Shown here in pieces: positions 10,226-21,035 of a DNA stretch of 64,000 bases. Position 1 is the first letter of the stretch. Every line of letters begins with the position of its first letter. The position numbers and the translations under genes were made by a program. The stretch spans positions 28,378,501-28,442,500 of the forward strand of contig OY754470.1 of assembly GCA_963575645.1 (NCBI GenBank). The letters run 5' to 3'. The notes beneath the pieces are model-generated. The model did not search any database. It was given only the letters and a program-made list of their open reading frames with translations, and was not told the DNA's origin. The stretch comes from Xanthostigma xanthostigma. Taxonomy: Eukaryota; Arthropoda; Insecta; Raphidioptera; Raphidiidae.

Positions 10226-10991
10226 AATTACTCATTCTGTGAACTCTTCAATTTTAAATTTAATTCTATAAAAAAATGTAATGATATGAATAGATGTTGT
10301 GTAATAAAGGCTTTAGTTAATGAGAGAGAGAGAAAGATAAAGAGAAAGAACGTTATGGCGCTACGACGTAGTAGGAAGCACAGGCAGGTCGACCAACCCA
10401 ATCTCAGCAGACATACCAGATTATGTCATAAATTATTATATGAATCTGTGAAACTCGGCCGCAACTTAACGGCGAGAAGTCTGAAAACGCCCCAGAGAAT
10501 AGGTTCTGCACCCGCACTGTTCATTGTTCACTTTGGCGGGCTCTGTAAATATTACGAACCGTTGTTATCGTTTGGTGTTTACAATGCCAACAATAACACT
10601 TCAGATTTGCAAAGCAATCTATCTTCTCAGACAGAAGTCAGAAATAATTCTGTACTGACAAACCGTTGTTTTGTTCTGTGTCGAGACGGTGCTGAAATGA
10701 CTAAACCGATTTAATTGAATTTCACTGATCGATAGTAATTGTTCCTAGAAGCAATTGTAGGAGAGCTGTCATACAATTTTTGGGTAATATCTGAACACAA
10801 AATCGAAGACCTGGCTGAACGATGGTGGAGCCATGAATTTTTAATTTTGCGTTAATTTATTTGCAAATAAAAGTCCTTGAGGCATTTTGAAATTTTAATA
10901 CCTTCAAATTTAGTATTTAACAAAATGAAAAATAGATAGGTCACATTATTTAGGATGCCTTAATGTTTGCTAGGCGCTTTCAAAACTGTAG
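10226..10991 (+). other. Unassigned stretch with one 142-codon open frame
   Basis: The frame at 10286-10714 reads through a locally GC-richer part. Its product starts with a basic segment (ERERKIKRKN...RRSRKHRQ) and shows no domain, signal peptide or membrane segment that I recognise. With this base composition an open frame of this length can arise by chance, and there is no supporting promoter or splice context. I do not call it a gene. Confidence 0.3.
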
Positions 10992-11106
10992 GTTGAAGTG
11001 TGGGAGAGAACACACATCGACGCCAGAAGAGTCTTGCGCGATTCAATCGCAGCGCAGAACGCTTCAACTCAGCCGACCACTGTTATACGCTCTCTCTCAC
11101 ACTTCA
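10992..11106. repeat. Short TIR structure (115 bp)
   Basis: GGTTGAAGTGTGGGAGAG at the left is complementary, with one or two mismatches, to CTCTCTCACACTTCAACG at the right, around about 80 bp of mixed sequence. It may be a minimal MITE. Confidence 0.5.
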
Positions 11107-12029
11107 ACGTACCCATAGCGTCTTACTCGTATAATATTCCCGGATCAACAGATAAAAAGTCTCATCAAAATAACCCGTCCTTTTGAAAATTTATTTAATC
11201 TAGGTATAAATATTATTCTGTCTATAAATCTCATCACGTCTCAGATATAGTTTTTCGGTATATATATATTTTTTAAACCGCCTGACAAACATTTAGACTA
11301 AATTATCTGGCTTATTTATTTTTTATTTTATTTAATACAAAATTTGAAATAGTAAAATTTCAAATTTTTTTTGCAAATGAAATTTTAAAATTCAATGGTT
11401 GACTACGCCCTTATACCCTTCAGCCATGTCTCCGATTTTTTGCTCAGGCATTACCAAGGAAGTGCCACAAATACCTACCCACAAATGTTTGATAGCTCTT
11501 GGACTCTATATTATTAAGATGCAATTAAAAGGGATGAACGGTGCACGAAAAATAAGAAGTTAATGTCTTTTTCTCACTTCTTTGAAAGCAGCCTGTAGTT
11601 TGTCTCATTTGCATTCAAGTCAACCAAACGCTTTAAATTTGCTATTATTTTGAAACAAAGCCAGCCAGTGTAAGTTATTATAATAGTTGTTGAATCACTT
11701 TTCACGCTGTAAAAAGCGTTTAATGATAAACTTGTATAAATTACTTTCAACTTTAAATTAAAAATGTTGAATAAAATTATTCTGTACTTGTATTATTAAA
11801 ACACATTCTTTCTTTTGTTTTTAGGTGAGTACAAAAACATGCATGGCGTATTGCAGTAAAACAACCTTCAGGTCAGATAGTACCATTTATATTTATAATA
11901 TAGAAACCGCAAGATGAGTCGTTTATTGAGACTCTAAAGGTCCAACCCTTGAGGTTCACACGACCAACTCCCCGGTATGATTAATATTGAATATTAAATA
12001 TGTTGATATTTAATAGACTATATTTTTTT
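11107..12029 (+). other. Unassigned AT-rich stretch containing a splice-like site
   Basis: The only notable element is the pyrimidine tract, TAG and GTGAGT junction at 11799-11830, listed separately. Confidence 0.4.
11799..11830 (+). promoter_or_regulatory. Candidate recursive (ratchet) splice site
   Basis: A nearly pure pyrimidine run (CATTCTTTCTTTTGTTTTTAG) ends at 11824 and is followed at once by GTGAGT, a good 5' splice site. A juxtaposed 3' and 5' splice site is the hallmark of recursive splicing in long insect introns. It would apply only if this window is intronic on the plus strand, and the motif can also arise by chance. Confidence 0.3.
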
Positions 12030-12459
12030 GAAAAATTGTGAAATATTTTTTGTAGTCTTTTTGTTTAAGCAAAAAAAAAAAAAAAACGGCTGGACTAAAA
12101 TTTCATGTGTATCGTACGGACGCTAATAAGCTTTTATTAGCACCTTAACAATGTCTATATCACTTTTTATTAGCGAGATTTTGTGCAACTCAAACAAAAA
12201 AATTTGAAAAGAAGTTTGACCCTGCAGGCCATCCCTGTAACTTCCCGCTATTTTCGAGTTCAAAACGCTCAGAAATATATAAAACATAGCAAGAAGTTTA
12301 TTTTTTAGCTCTGAGCTCAAAAAAAAAAAATTTGAAAAGTAGTTTGACCCTGCAGGCCATCCCTGTAACTTCCCGCTATTTTCGAGTTCAAAATGCTCAA
12401 AAATATATCAAATATAGCAAGAAGTTTATTTTTTAGCTCTTCGAGCTCAAAAAAAAAAA
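12030..12459. repeat. Head of complex array: two ~130 bp tandem units
   Basis: Two direct units, each running from AATTTGAAAAG.AGTTTGACC through CCTGCAGGCCATCCCTG and CTTCCCGCTATTTTCGAG to AAGTTTATTTTTTAGCTCT, lie back to back at about 12196-12318 and 12328-12452. Upstream is an A-rich lead-in. The open frame at 12123-12320 on the minus strand lies within this repeat and is not credited. Confidence 0.7.
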
Positions 12460-13012
12460 CACTTTGTTACGAAATTTTCGTTCACGATATCTCATGAACA
12501 AATGAACCGATTTTGATGCGATTTGCGGCAGTCGACGCAATTTTTTAACCTTAAAAAGTAATTTAATACAGAAAAATCGATCTCATAGGAATTTTACGAG
12601 CAATTTAAAAAAAAACACTTTTTAAAAATTTTTCGTTCATGATATCTCGTGAACAAATGAGCCGATTTTGAAGCGGTTTGTGTCGATCGACGCAGTTTTT
12701 TTAACCTAAGAAAGTCAATTATTACAAAAAAATCGATTTGATAAGAATTTTACGAGTAATTTTAAAAAATTACTTTTTTCCTAATTTTTCGTTCATGTTA
12801 TCTCATGAACAAATGAACCAATTTTGATATGGTTTGCGGCGATCGACGCAGTTTTTTTAGCTTAAGAAAGTAATTTATTACAAAAAAATCAATCTGACAA
12901 CAATTTTAAGAGTCATTTTAAAAAAACACTTTTTTACGATTTTTTCGTTCACGGTTTCTCGTGAACAAATGAACCGATTTTGATGCGGTTTGCGGAAATC
13001 GACGCAGTTTGT
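12460..13012. repeat. ~156 bp tandem repeat, block A (3.5 units)
   Basis: Units start at about 12460, 12616, 12771 and 12928, each opening with CACTTT or TACTTT. Each holds TTTTCGTTCA, a TATCTCGTGAAC or TATCTCATGAAC motif, ATGAACCGATTTTGATG, GGTTTGCGG.GATCGACGCAG and TCGAT.TGATAA.AATTTTA. The fourth unit is cut short at about 13012 and passes into a non-repeated 230 bp tail (GTTAAGGAGAAGAGCTGATT...). Confidence 0.8.
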
Positions 13013-13240
13013 TAAGGAGAAGAGCTGATTAGTTTTTGGAATTAATCGGTTTAGTAGTTTAGAAAATTTTTTACAAAAACAAATTTTTAAAAATTTTTTA
13101 AACTTGTTTTTTTAAGATTTCTCAAAATTTTTTGGGCCGAATCGTTTCAAATTTTCAGGAAGTCTAAGTTCACCAAGATCACGTCAGATGCCGCAAACCG
13201 CGTTTCAGTCGGACACTCCGTTCAAAAGATATAAAAGGTT

Positions 13241-13276
<36 letters not shown>

Positions 13277-13475
13277 CCCACACACACACACACACACACA
13301 TACATACAGCCCTACGGACATCATCGCCAAAATAGTTTCAATAGCTTCCTAGGACCTCAAAACGTCGAGATCTGGCGAAAACTCGATTTTCGAAAATCGG
13401 GGTGAAACCAATAACTTCCCGATTTTTGAAAAAAAAAAAATTTTTTTTTTTTTTTTAAAGCGGGAAGTTAAAAAA
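13013..13475. repeat. Array tail, (CA)n microsatellite and spacer
   Basis: The 230 bp tail ends ATATAAAAGGTT and is followed by a TACA/CA microsatellite at 13241-13308, then a spacer with TCGAGATCTGGCGAAAACTC and a long A/T homopolymer run leading to GCGGGAAGTT. The tail recurs at 13868-14101. Confidence 0.75.
13241..13308. repeat. (TACA)n(CA)n microsatellite
   Basis: TACATACATACATA is followed by an almost uninterrupted CA run with one CCCA interruption, then TACATACA. Confidence 0.95.
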
Positions 13476-14101
13476 CACTTTGTTACGAAATTTTCGTTCA
13501 CGGTATCTCATGAACAAATGAGCCGATTTTGATGCGGTTTGCGGCGATGGACGCAGTTTTTTTAACCTAAGAAAGTAAATTATTACAAAAAAATCGATTT
13601 GATAAGAATTTTACGAGTAATTTTAAAAAATCACTTTTTTCCTAATTTTTCGTTCACGTTATCTCATGAAAAAATGAACCAATTTTGATCTGGTTTGCGG
13701 CGATCGACGCAGTTTTTTTAGCCTAAGAAAGTAATTTATTACCAAAAAATCGATCTGATAACAAATTTAAGTCATTTTAAAAAAAACACTTTTATACGAT
13801 TTTTTCGTTCACGGTATCTCGTGAAAAAATGAACCGATTTTGATGCGGTTTGCGGAAATCGACGCAGTTTGTTAAGGAGAAGAGCTGATTAGATTTTGGA
13901 ATTAATCGGTTTAGTAGTTTAGAAAATATTTTACAAAAACAAATTTTGAAAAATTTTTGAAACTTGTTTTTTTAAGATTTCTCAAAATTTTTTGGGCCGA
14001 ATCGTTTCAAATTTTCAGGAAGTCTAAGTTCACCAAGATCACGTCAGATGCCGCAAACCGCGTTTCAGTCGGACACTCCCTTCAAAAGATATAAAAGGTT
14101 A
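13476..14101. repeat. ~156 bp tandem repeat, block B plus tail
   Basis: Units start at about 13476, 13632 and 13787. The second and third match units 3 and 4 of block A best, and the following 230 bp tail matches 13013-13245 almost base for base. The first unit is a mosaic: its beginning resembles unit 1 of block A (CACTTTGTTACGAAATTTTC) and its end resembles unit 2. The ~625 bp block was therefore duplicated as a whole, probably by unequal exchange. Confidence 0.75.
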
Positions 14102-15548
14102 TATAAAGTGTCAATATCGTTTTTTGTTCGCTCAAAATATCGTGTAAAATTTTTTGCAGTTTTTTTTTTTGTTTAAACAAACAAAAAAACGGACAGGTCG
14201 ATTTCGAAAAATTCCTTTCGAACCAAAATGACGTTAACAAGCTTCCATCCTAAAGAAGTCGATATAATTTTTTATTCCCGAGGTCTCGTTTAAAATCTAA
14301 TTTTTTGGAGTCTTTTTGGTTAAAGAAAAGCTGAACTGATTTTGGAAAGATTTCTTTCAAATTATATTTACGCGTAGATTGGCACCCTAACGTAGGTGAT
14401 ATCATTTTTTATTTTCGAGATTTCCTGTTCGAACGAAATGAATACGTATGTACGTACGTACGCACATACACACGTACACACCCACTCACTCTTCCCGCAA
14501 TAAATAATTAATTTCTATTTTCGAAGCCATTACAATAACTTTCCAATCTACCGGAAAGTTATTAGCAAACATATAGCCATGTTTTCCTAATTAGATGACT
14601 CTTTGACATGGCTCTTTATACTTTATAGTACAAGATCCCGGTTTGACTCCATCGAATGAAATTTGATAATATAGTGTATTAATAATGAAAAATTGATTTT
14701 GTTGACATTCAATTTCTTGGCAAAGCTATTTTTAATTAAAAAATAAAGTTGTTAATTTTATTTCCGAAATGTAGTAATCGAGTTTTCAAATAAATTTATT
14801 ACCAATCGAAAGTAAAATATGTAGGCATATAAAATGCCAAAGTGTGGTCGACATTTGGATTTCTGGCATAAAACCAGGTAGACAGGCATCGTCGAATTAG
14901 TATTTTGGAGTTATAGGGTTTTTATATTATCATAATATATGAAACTGTAGTGAATTTTATTGCGAACACGTGGAACATATTATATGTAGGTAACCATGGC
15001 AACTAATAACAAATATAATATATAATACTAAATAAATTAAATTAAATTAACAACTGTGCCTGGAAATTGAATGTCAAAGAAAACTCGATGGATGAAGATC
15101 GAGCCAAATCGGGATCTTAGACTATTACGGAACTAACATTATGATAATAAAATTTAATAAGAAAAAGATAAAATGAAAGGTGTTTTTGCATATGAAAGCA
15201 AATAAAGTGTGTTAATAATCGTTTCCTTGGCGTAGGACTAATCCTTATTTCATATAAACTGCAGATTTAGCATAAATTACACGTCTGTTCTACGTAAGAG
15301 CTCTCGCATTAGCCGTTAGGTGTTGAAAATTGGGACATAACACACATAGGACGCACTTTAATAGCACAGCACGGCACTGAAAACAGCTGCTGCCCGTTCA
15401 TTGTTAGCACTCTTAATTGTTACAAATCACTCTAGTGTTTTGTGTTGTTTTGTTTAGTAAATATTGCCTAACAGAAAGTTTGCATCTCAACTTTAATAAA
15501 TTGTAGTGTTTAAGTAATTCAAACTGCATGGATTAAATATATTACAGA
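14102..15548. other. Unassigned stretch with an R1 fragment
   Basis: A diverged continuation of the array runs to about 14500 (TTTGTTTAAACAAACAAA palindrome near 14170, a GTACGTACGTAC run near 14450). A fragment of R1 in minus orientation lies at about 14966-15035 (GTGGAACATATTATATGTAG, GTAACCATGGCAAC). The rest is unrecognised. Confidence 0.45.
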
Positions 15549-15835
15549 CTAGCGGCTCGGCCCGGCTACACCCGAACTAATAGTTTTCGATTTGATGTCG
15601 CTACAGCGCAGAAATGTCTGAACTAATAGCTACATGTTTTTTTCTGAACTAATAACTTTGAGCAATTCTTACCAGAAATATCGTTATTTTTGCACAAAAT
15701 ATTTACAAATTATACACAAAAAAATTACTCGTTTATCACTCTTTCCATTAGTGAAAACCGTTTGAAAATTCGTTCGGTAGTTTTTGAGTTTATTGCGTTC
15801 AGACCAACAGACAATTATTATTAGCGATTTGCAAA
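15549..15835 (-). mobile_element. Helitron-like 3' half, minus strand
   Basis: On the minus strand it ends GGGCCGAGCCGCTAG before a T. Its interior (GAACGCAATAAACTC, AGCTATTAGTTCAGACATTT, CGCTGTAGCGACATC) is shared in order with the plus-strand copy at 30350-31021. The 5' end is not found. Confidence 0.6.
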
Positions 15836-17098
15836 ATAACTACAAACTAATTAAAAAAAAATCATACAAAAGATGTTTATTTTGACATTAAATAAATGAT
15901 AAAAAACGACCAAAGTTTTAAAAAAACAATGATAAAAAACACCCGCTATACCTAAATAAAAACATGTCGAAATATTAAAGCCATTTTCGAGGCTATGTTA
16001 GATGTCGTCATGAACACACCCCATCTTCGCCGTATGCACCTGTGAGTTACAGGCAGCACCACTTAAATGACTATTCTAGTAATCAATAACCATTTTGATG
16101 TCGCAATTAACAAAATTCATGTTTTAAATCCAACGCACACACACAGTAAGCGTTAATACACATTTTCGCGCTGTCATGTAATGAAATTCTAGTAACTAAT
16201 TAATTTAATTGTAACGTCACGGCATCACAATGTGGAGCGTCACGGAATTTGCACGTTTTTACTTCCATCCAAACGCGCCAGTAGATGTTTCACATGAAAA
16301 AATGAAAATGAATTGTGGCTGTCATTATTCTTTTTTACTAATTAACGGGGTACCTATCTTTTGAAAATCGCGTCAGTATGGATACTAAAAATGTATTAAG
16401 GCTCGTTATAGACCAATTAAAATTATCTCTCAATAACCGTGTTGCTAAAGGCGAAAAGTCAATAATGAGAGCATGAAAACTGGTATATCAATGTATAAAC
16501 CATTGCATGATCGTGTTTTAATTAACTCGATTATTAATTATTGCGTTTTACGAATCGCGGTAATACGATCAAATGTCAGATTATATAGCTTTCAACACGT
16601 ATATATACTGAATAACCAAAAATTTTTATTCAGAATTAAATGTTTTTATTTTTTATTTAAGGGAGGCAAACATTTTTGAAACAGGATTTGTAAAAACAAA
16701 TTCGCTGCTTACAACAAAAAATCATAAATATTCAAATTTCGATACAATATTGTTACTACATGTGTTATTTGTTTTCATTCCTAAAGGAGTTTTCATTATA
16801 ATATTTTTTTGCACGATCCTCTATGAAATAGATGCTTGTCATGCGTGAAGTGTATAACAGATGAATTGCGAAACGTACTCTTGCTACCGTTTTGAAAGTA
16901 AAAGTATGAAAATCAAACGCAGCCTACAAATAAGAAATAAACTCTACGAAAAGCGTTATTGTTTTAACGCGATAATATATAGCCCATGTCCATCCTGAAG
17001 GTCCATTTTAAATATTGGTGAAATTTTTTTTGAAATCAAATGAGTAGTTTTGGAGATTACCTCTTAGATCCAAACTTACAAACTTTACATTTTTATAA
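15836..17098. other. Unassigned stretch with short dispersed repeats
   Basis: The part at 16217-16295 (CACGGCATCACAATG...CAAACGCGCCAGTAGATG) is shared with 3563-3620. The part at about 16800-16850 (CTCTATGAAATAGATGCTTG) resembles 44940-44975. The 3' portion before 17098 reads like a transposon UTR. A 68-codon frame at 16473-16679 is not recognised. Confidence 0.4.
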
Positions 17099-17412
17099 TC
17101 TGTATATATAAAATTCTCGTGTCAAAAAGGCCGCGCTAATCTTCAAAACCATTAAACCGATTTTAATGAAATTTTGTAAATGTGTCTTGCTTGGTGCAAC
17201 TTACGTAATAGGATAGTTTTATTTAATATTTTGTACAAAATTACGGTGTTTTCTCAAAAAGTACCGACAAGAATACAATTCGCACAAAGAGTTCAGAAGC
17301 AAATCTGGTAGAATTAGCTCAAAGCTATTGGTGCAGATGCCGGGCCACAAACGAAACACATTTTTCAGTATTATATCTATCGCACCCGGGTGACATCGGG
17401 ACGGATCGCTAG
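17099..17412 (+). mobile_element. Non-autonomous Helitron (314 bp)
   Basis: It begins TCTGTATATATAAAATTCTC after an A and ends GGGACGGATCGCTAG before a T, giving the A/T insertion site typical of Helitrons. A short hairpin (CACCCGGGTG) lies 15-20 bp from the 3' end. There is no terminal inverted repeat or target duplication and no coding capacity. Immediately after it, ATTAGTATAGAT looks like a reversed Helitron 5' end. Confidence 0.75.
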
Positions 17413-18170
17413 TATTAGTATAGATTAAAGATGTTTAATCAGATGTCTGAAAAGTGAGAACAATAACATAGTGACACCTTTGTATTTCCAACGTAAAATC
17501 GATAAAATAATACAATTCGATTTTTGAATTCAATGTTCAAATCTTGAACTGTTCAGTCGATTCATAGGCATTTTTTTAAAATAAATACATAATATGAAAT
17601 ATAAAAAGAGAGGAAAATAAAAACATAGATATTAACGTGAATGCCTTTTTATGTTATATTTGTTTAAGAATATCTGTTGATTTTTAATTTGAAATATTTT
17701 TTCGGTTCAAATATTTGAATATGCTTCACTGATCATTTAATTACAATTTTGATAGATTTTTATTTTATTTAACTTCAATTATTCATTTTCACAGAGTATT
17801 ATTTCAAATAATTTTTAGGAAGGCAAACTGAAATTATATAGCATTTTAGTCAACAAATTTTATACTCTGTGGTTATTTTATGATAAAACTACGAACACTT
17901 CAAAATTTTTAATATTTACTTTTTGAGCAGACTGTACTGTTAAAAATAGCATTTTAATTGGCTTAATAGGTAGGCATAATTATTTGTCATAAAGTGCAGA
18001 ACCAGGGTTATATCAGCGTACATTTATTATGATAACCATTCAAATTATTATATAATAATGAATGAATCAAATATTTTTAAATAATTTGATTTTTTATGTA
18101 CTGTATTTGTTATTTATTAAATAAATTTAACTGAATTACAACATTCCGTTCAAATCTATTACGTAAATTA
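17413..18170. other. AT-rich stretch without recognised feature
   Basis: No repeat partner or motif was noticed. Confidence 0.4.
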
Positions 18171-18674
18171 AAAAATATTTTTAACAAAAAAATTGAACCG
18201 ACTTCAAAAAAGGCACTAAAAAGTAAAAAATAATTGCGTATTGAAATGTTTTGGAGTCGGTGTAGTTCTCGGAATAGATTTCATTTTGGCTGACACCGAC
18301 TCCAAAACATTTCAATACGCAATTATTTTTTACTTTTTAGTGCCTTTTTTGAAGTCGGTTCAATTTTTTTGTTAAAAATATTTTATTTTTCTCTTTTTAG
18401 TGTTAATCTAACACTAAAAATCGGTGAACATACATAAAAAAACATTATGCATGCCTTTGAAATTTGAGAGTTTCCCTCGATTTCTCCGGGATCCACCATC
18501 AGATCCTGACTTGGTTCCGATGGGACCACCTCGGAAGTGCACTCTTTCGAATAAAAAAAAAAAATTTGAAAATAATAATAATTGACGGAGAAATCGGTGA
18601 ACATACATAAAAAAAAAAAAAAAATATACAGACGAACACAGAACCTCCTCCTTTTTGTTGAAGTCGGTTAAAAA
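18171..18674 (+). mobile_element. R2 foldback element, copy 2 (about 504 bp)
   Basis: It is almost identical to copy 1 at 6739-7235, including both ~70 nt arms, the spacer with CTCGGAATAGATTTCATTTT, and the right-end GAAGTCGGTTAAAAA. The differences I noted are a few substitutions, a short insertion near 18380 and homopolymer length changes. Overlapping minus-strand frames across it (up to 129 codons) are products of the repeat and not genes. Confidence 0.8.
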
Positions 18675-19919
18675 TTTTATTTTGTATTGCGGTGTATTGT
18701 ACACAGATTTTTTACTTAATATCATATTGAAGCCACAGACTTTTGAATAACTTTTAGAATTTCGACACCAATATTCAACATTTTTGTGTATTTTTTGACA
18801 CAATGGCTGACTCAGAAACGTTTTTTCAATGTTATTTTAGATGAAAACGTTATTGATGGTGTGAATGTCGTGTAACAAACCTGGGCTGAGTCCCGACAGT
18901 GTCATTGAATAATACATTTTTAACACGCTTTTATTAGCTTGACTGTATGTATGTAAAGGAATCTTTCAGTGTAATTTACACTCATTTCAAGAGGTCTAAT
19001 TAACTTGAAAATTTGGACACGTGTCAAGGACCGATAATAATATAATATATTTCATAAAAATAAATATGAATTTAAAAATTTTGAAAAAAAATGTAATTTG
19101 AAAATTTTGAAAAACATTATTTTTGGTATCGTTTTAAGACTAAAAATTAAGAAAATAATTATCAAATAATTTAACTATAGTAAAAAATCGAGGGGTGCCA
19201 ATTATTATATTTTGATTATAACTCTAATTTTATAAATAGCTATTATTTAAATAATTGTAACATTTAATATCAAGAACCCCACGCTTTTATACTATAATTG
19301 GATTATTTGTTAATTATTTTACTTTTTAGTTCAGATTGCTATTAAAGCGTGTTTTTTAGTTTTTTTTAAACTATAATTTATTTAATTTGTGTGCATTGTG
19401 TTTCATAATAGTAAACTACGGATGTTTATTTGTGTATTTATAACGTTACGTTCTCATTCCATAATTAAACTAATAATTTTTTATACTTCTAAATATTTCG
19501 TCAAAATGTTAAAATTATTTTTATGACTAAAACTTCTGGAACATTAGATGTCTTGATGCTGAATTTGTATAGATATTAGATGGAGTACATAAAACCGGAA
19601 CTGTTTCGGTAAAATATATTTTAGACACATTGTTTTGTAGAGCTTATCGGAATGTACCCTCAGGAGAGAAACATCTGATATTGACATGCTTAATATAGCT
19701 GCAACGAAATGCAGTGAATTTATACCGTCTATATTAATTATTTTAAACATTGCTCAAGGCTCTTTCGTAACAATTTTACACTGTAATGTTATATATTGTG
19801 CGTTTATAACTTATGCTTACTTTTCTTAAATTAAAAAAACGTGTGAGCCTCATCCACATAAACTCGGGGGAGGGGGGGTAAATGTTTCTCCTTTATTTCC
19901 CCGCCATTGAATTATTTCC
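18675..19919. other. Stretch without recognised feature
   Basis: AT-rich sequence with a G-rich run (GGGGGAGGGGGGG) near 19865. A 68-codon minus frame at 19544-19750 is not recognised. Confidence 0.4.
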
Positions 19920-20236
19920 CCTTTAATTTTGGATTTTGGGTTACCAGGTTAAATTGACTACAACTGCTACAAGCTACATATAAATGATTTTACAAGTTTT
20001 CAATTCAAAGTTGACATTGACTATACAATATAAAAAGGTTGTTTTAATCATCGCTAGAAGTCGCCACTTCCATCGCGCTCACTGATTCGTAACAGTTTGT
20101 TCAATTTCGGCGCTTGTTAGAAACCTTCGGCTTCTGTCAAAACTACGACCCATTTTGGCCGAAGCCGATGGTCTCGCCGAAGGTAGATTTTTTGACCGAA
20201 GGTGGCTGAAGCCGAAGCTTCGGTCGGACACTACCT
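19920..20236 (-). mobile_element. GC-rich TIR element, copy 2
   Basis: It is inverted relative to the element at 9668-10225; its right end carries GAAGCTTCGGTCGGACAC. The segment between CAATTCAAAGTTGACATTG and TTTTACAAGTTTTC corresponds to the empty site of the foldback present in copy 1. The left limit is uncertain. Confidence 0.55.
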
Positions 20237-21035
20237 GGAATATATTGTTTTTGAGAGAGGCGCCGTCGGTAAACCCCAAAACTTGTTATCAACAGATCCG
20301 CGTTCCTCTGTGGGCAAATAAATTAGTAGGTTATTTATTTTCACTCATAAATATACTACTTACATTGACATGAGGCTATTTTGGTCATAGCAAAGTTCGC
20401 TTAATTGTTTCATTGGTTTTTATTCGATAAAAAACTAAATCTAAAGTACAGCTGGACAGTCTTGGCATTATGTGGCGAGAATAATGTGCATTATATTACA
20501 GAATGTGCAGCATAGTTCTGGTAAATTCGATGTTTTGTTCATATAGGGAAGCAACAGTAGCACGTTCCAACGAACCACAGAGCATCACAAATACGTTACG
20601 ACAGACGGAATGTTATAACATCTGTTAGCTCTGTTACCCTGTTACATCACAGGCATCCATGTGTATGTTCCGTGAATTTTGCCCTGTACTTGCTATCACA
20701 CTAGACAAAAACACACACACACACACACAATAATGTCTTTGGCAGGGTTTCTGTCAATCCACGGATTGTTTTTATTTGTTCAGATATCCGATATTTAATT
20801 TTTGATTTCATTTTATTTCATTTTGTTCATGTTTATTTATTTAACGACATAAAAGCCAGTCGGTCATACAACTGACGGAATTATATCTTTAGCGGTCACA
20901 GTTATGTCCGCGGTGGACACATTTATGTCCACGGTGAACAAAGTTTAGTTTCCATGTCGGAATAGTCGAGCGCTAATACTAACTTTTTAAATGTTTGTAT
21001 CACTTCTCTTTAATATTTAGTATCAAAATCAGTAG
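20237..21035. other. Unassigned stretch with a CA microsatellite
   Basis: (AC)n lies at 20710-20729. A short hairpin GTGGACACATTTATGTCCAC lies at about 20913-20932 within a GTCCGCGGTGG context. Nothing coding was recognised. Confidence 0.5.
20710..20729. repeat. (AC)10 microsatellite
   Basis: An uninterrupted AC dinucleotide run. Confidence 0.9.

Noticed and set aside
10286..10714. 142-codon open frame on the plus strand
   Set aside because: No domain, start context or splice support; the length is within chance for a locally GC-richer stretch. Kept only as a note.
12460..14101. CRISPR-like array
   Set aside because: Units are contiguous ~156 bp repeats without unique spacers, in a eukaryotic context.
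18414..18803. 129-codon minus frame
   Set aside because: It lies across the R2 foldback and reads its repeated, T-rich sequence; the same frame recurs in the other R2 copies.
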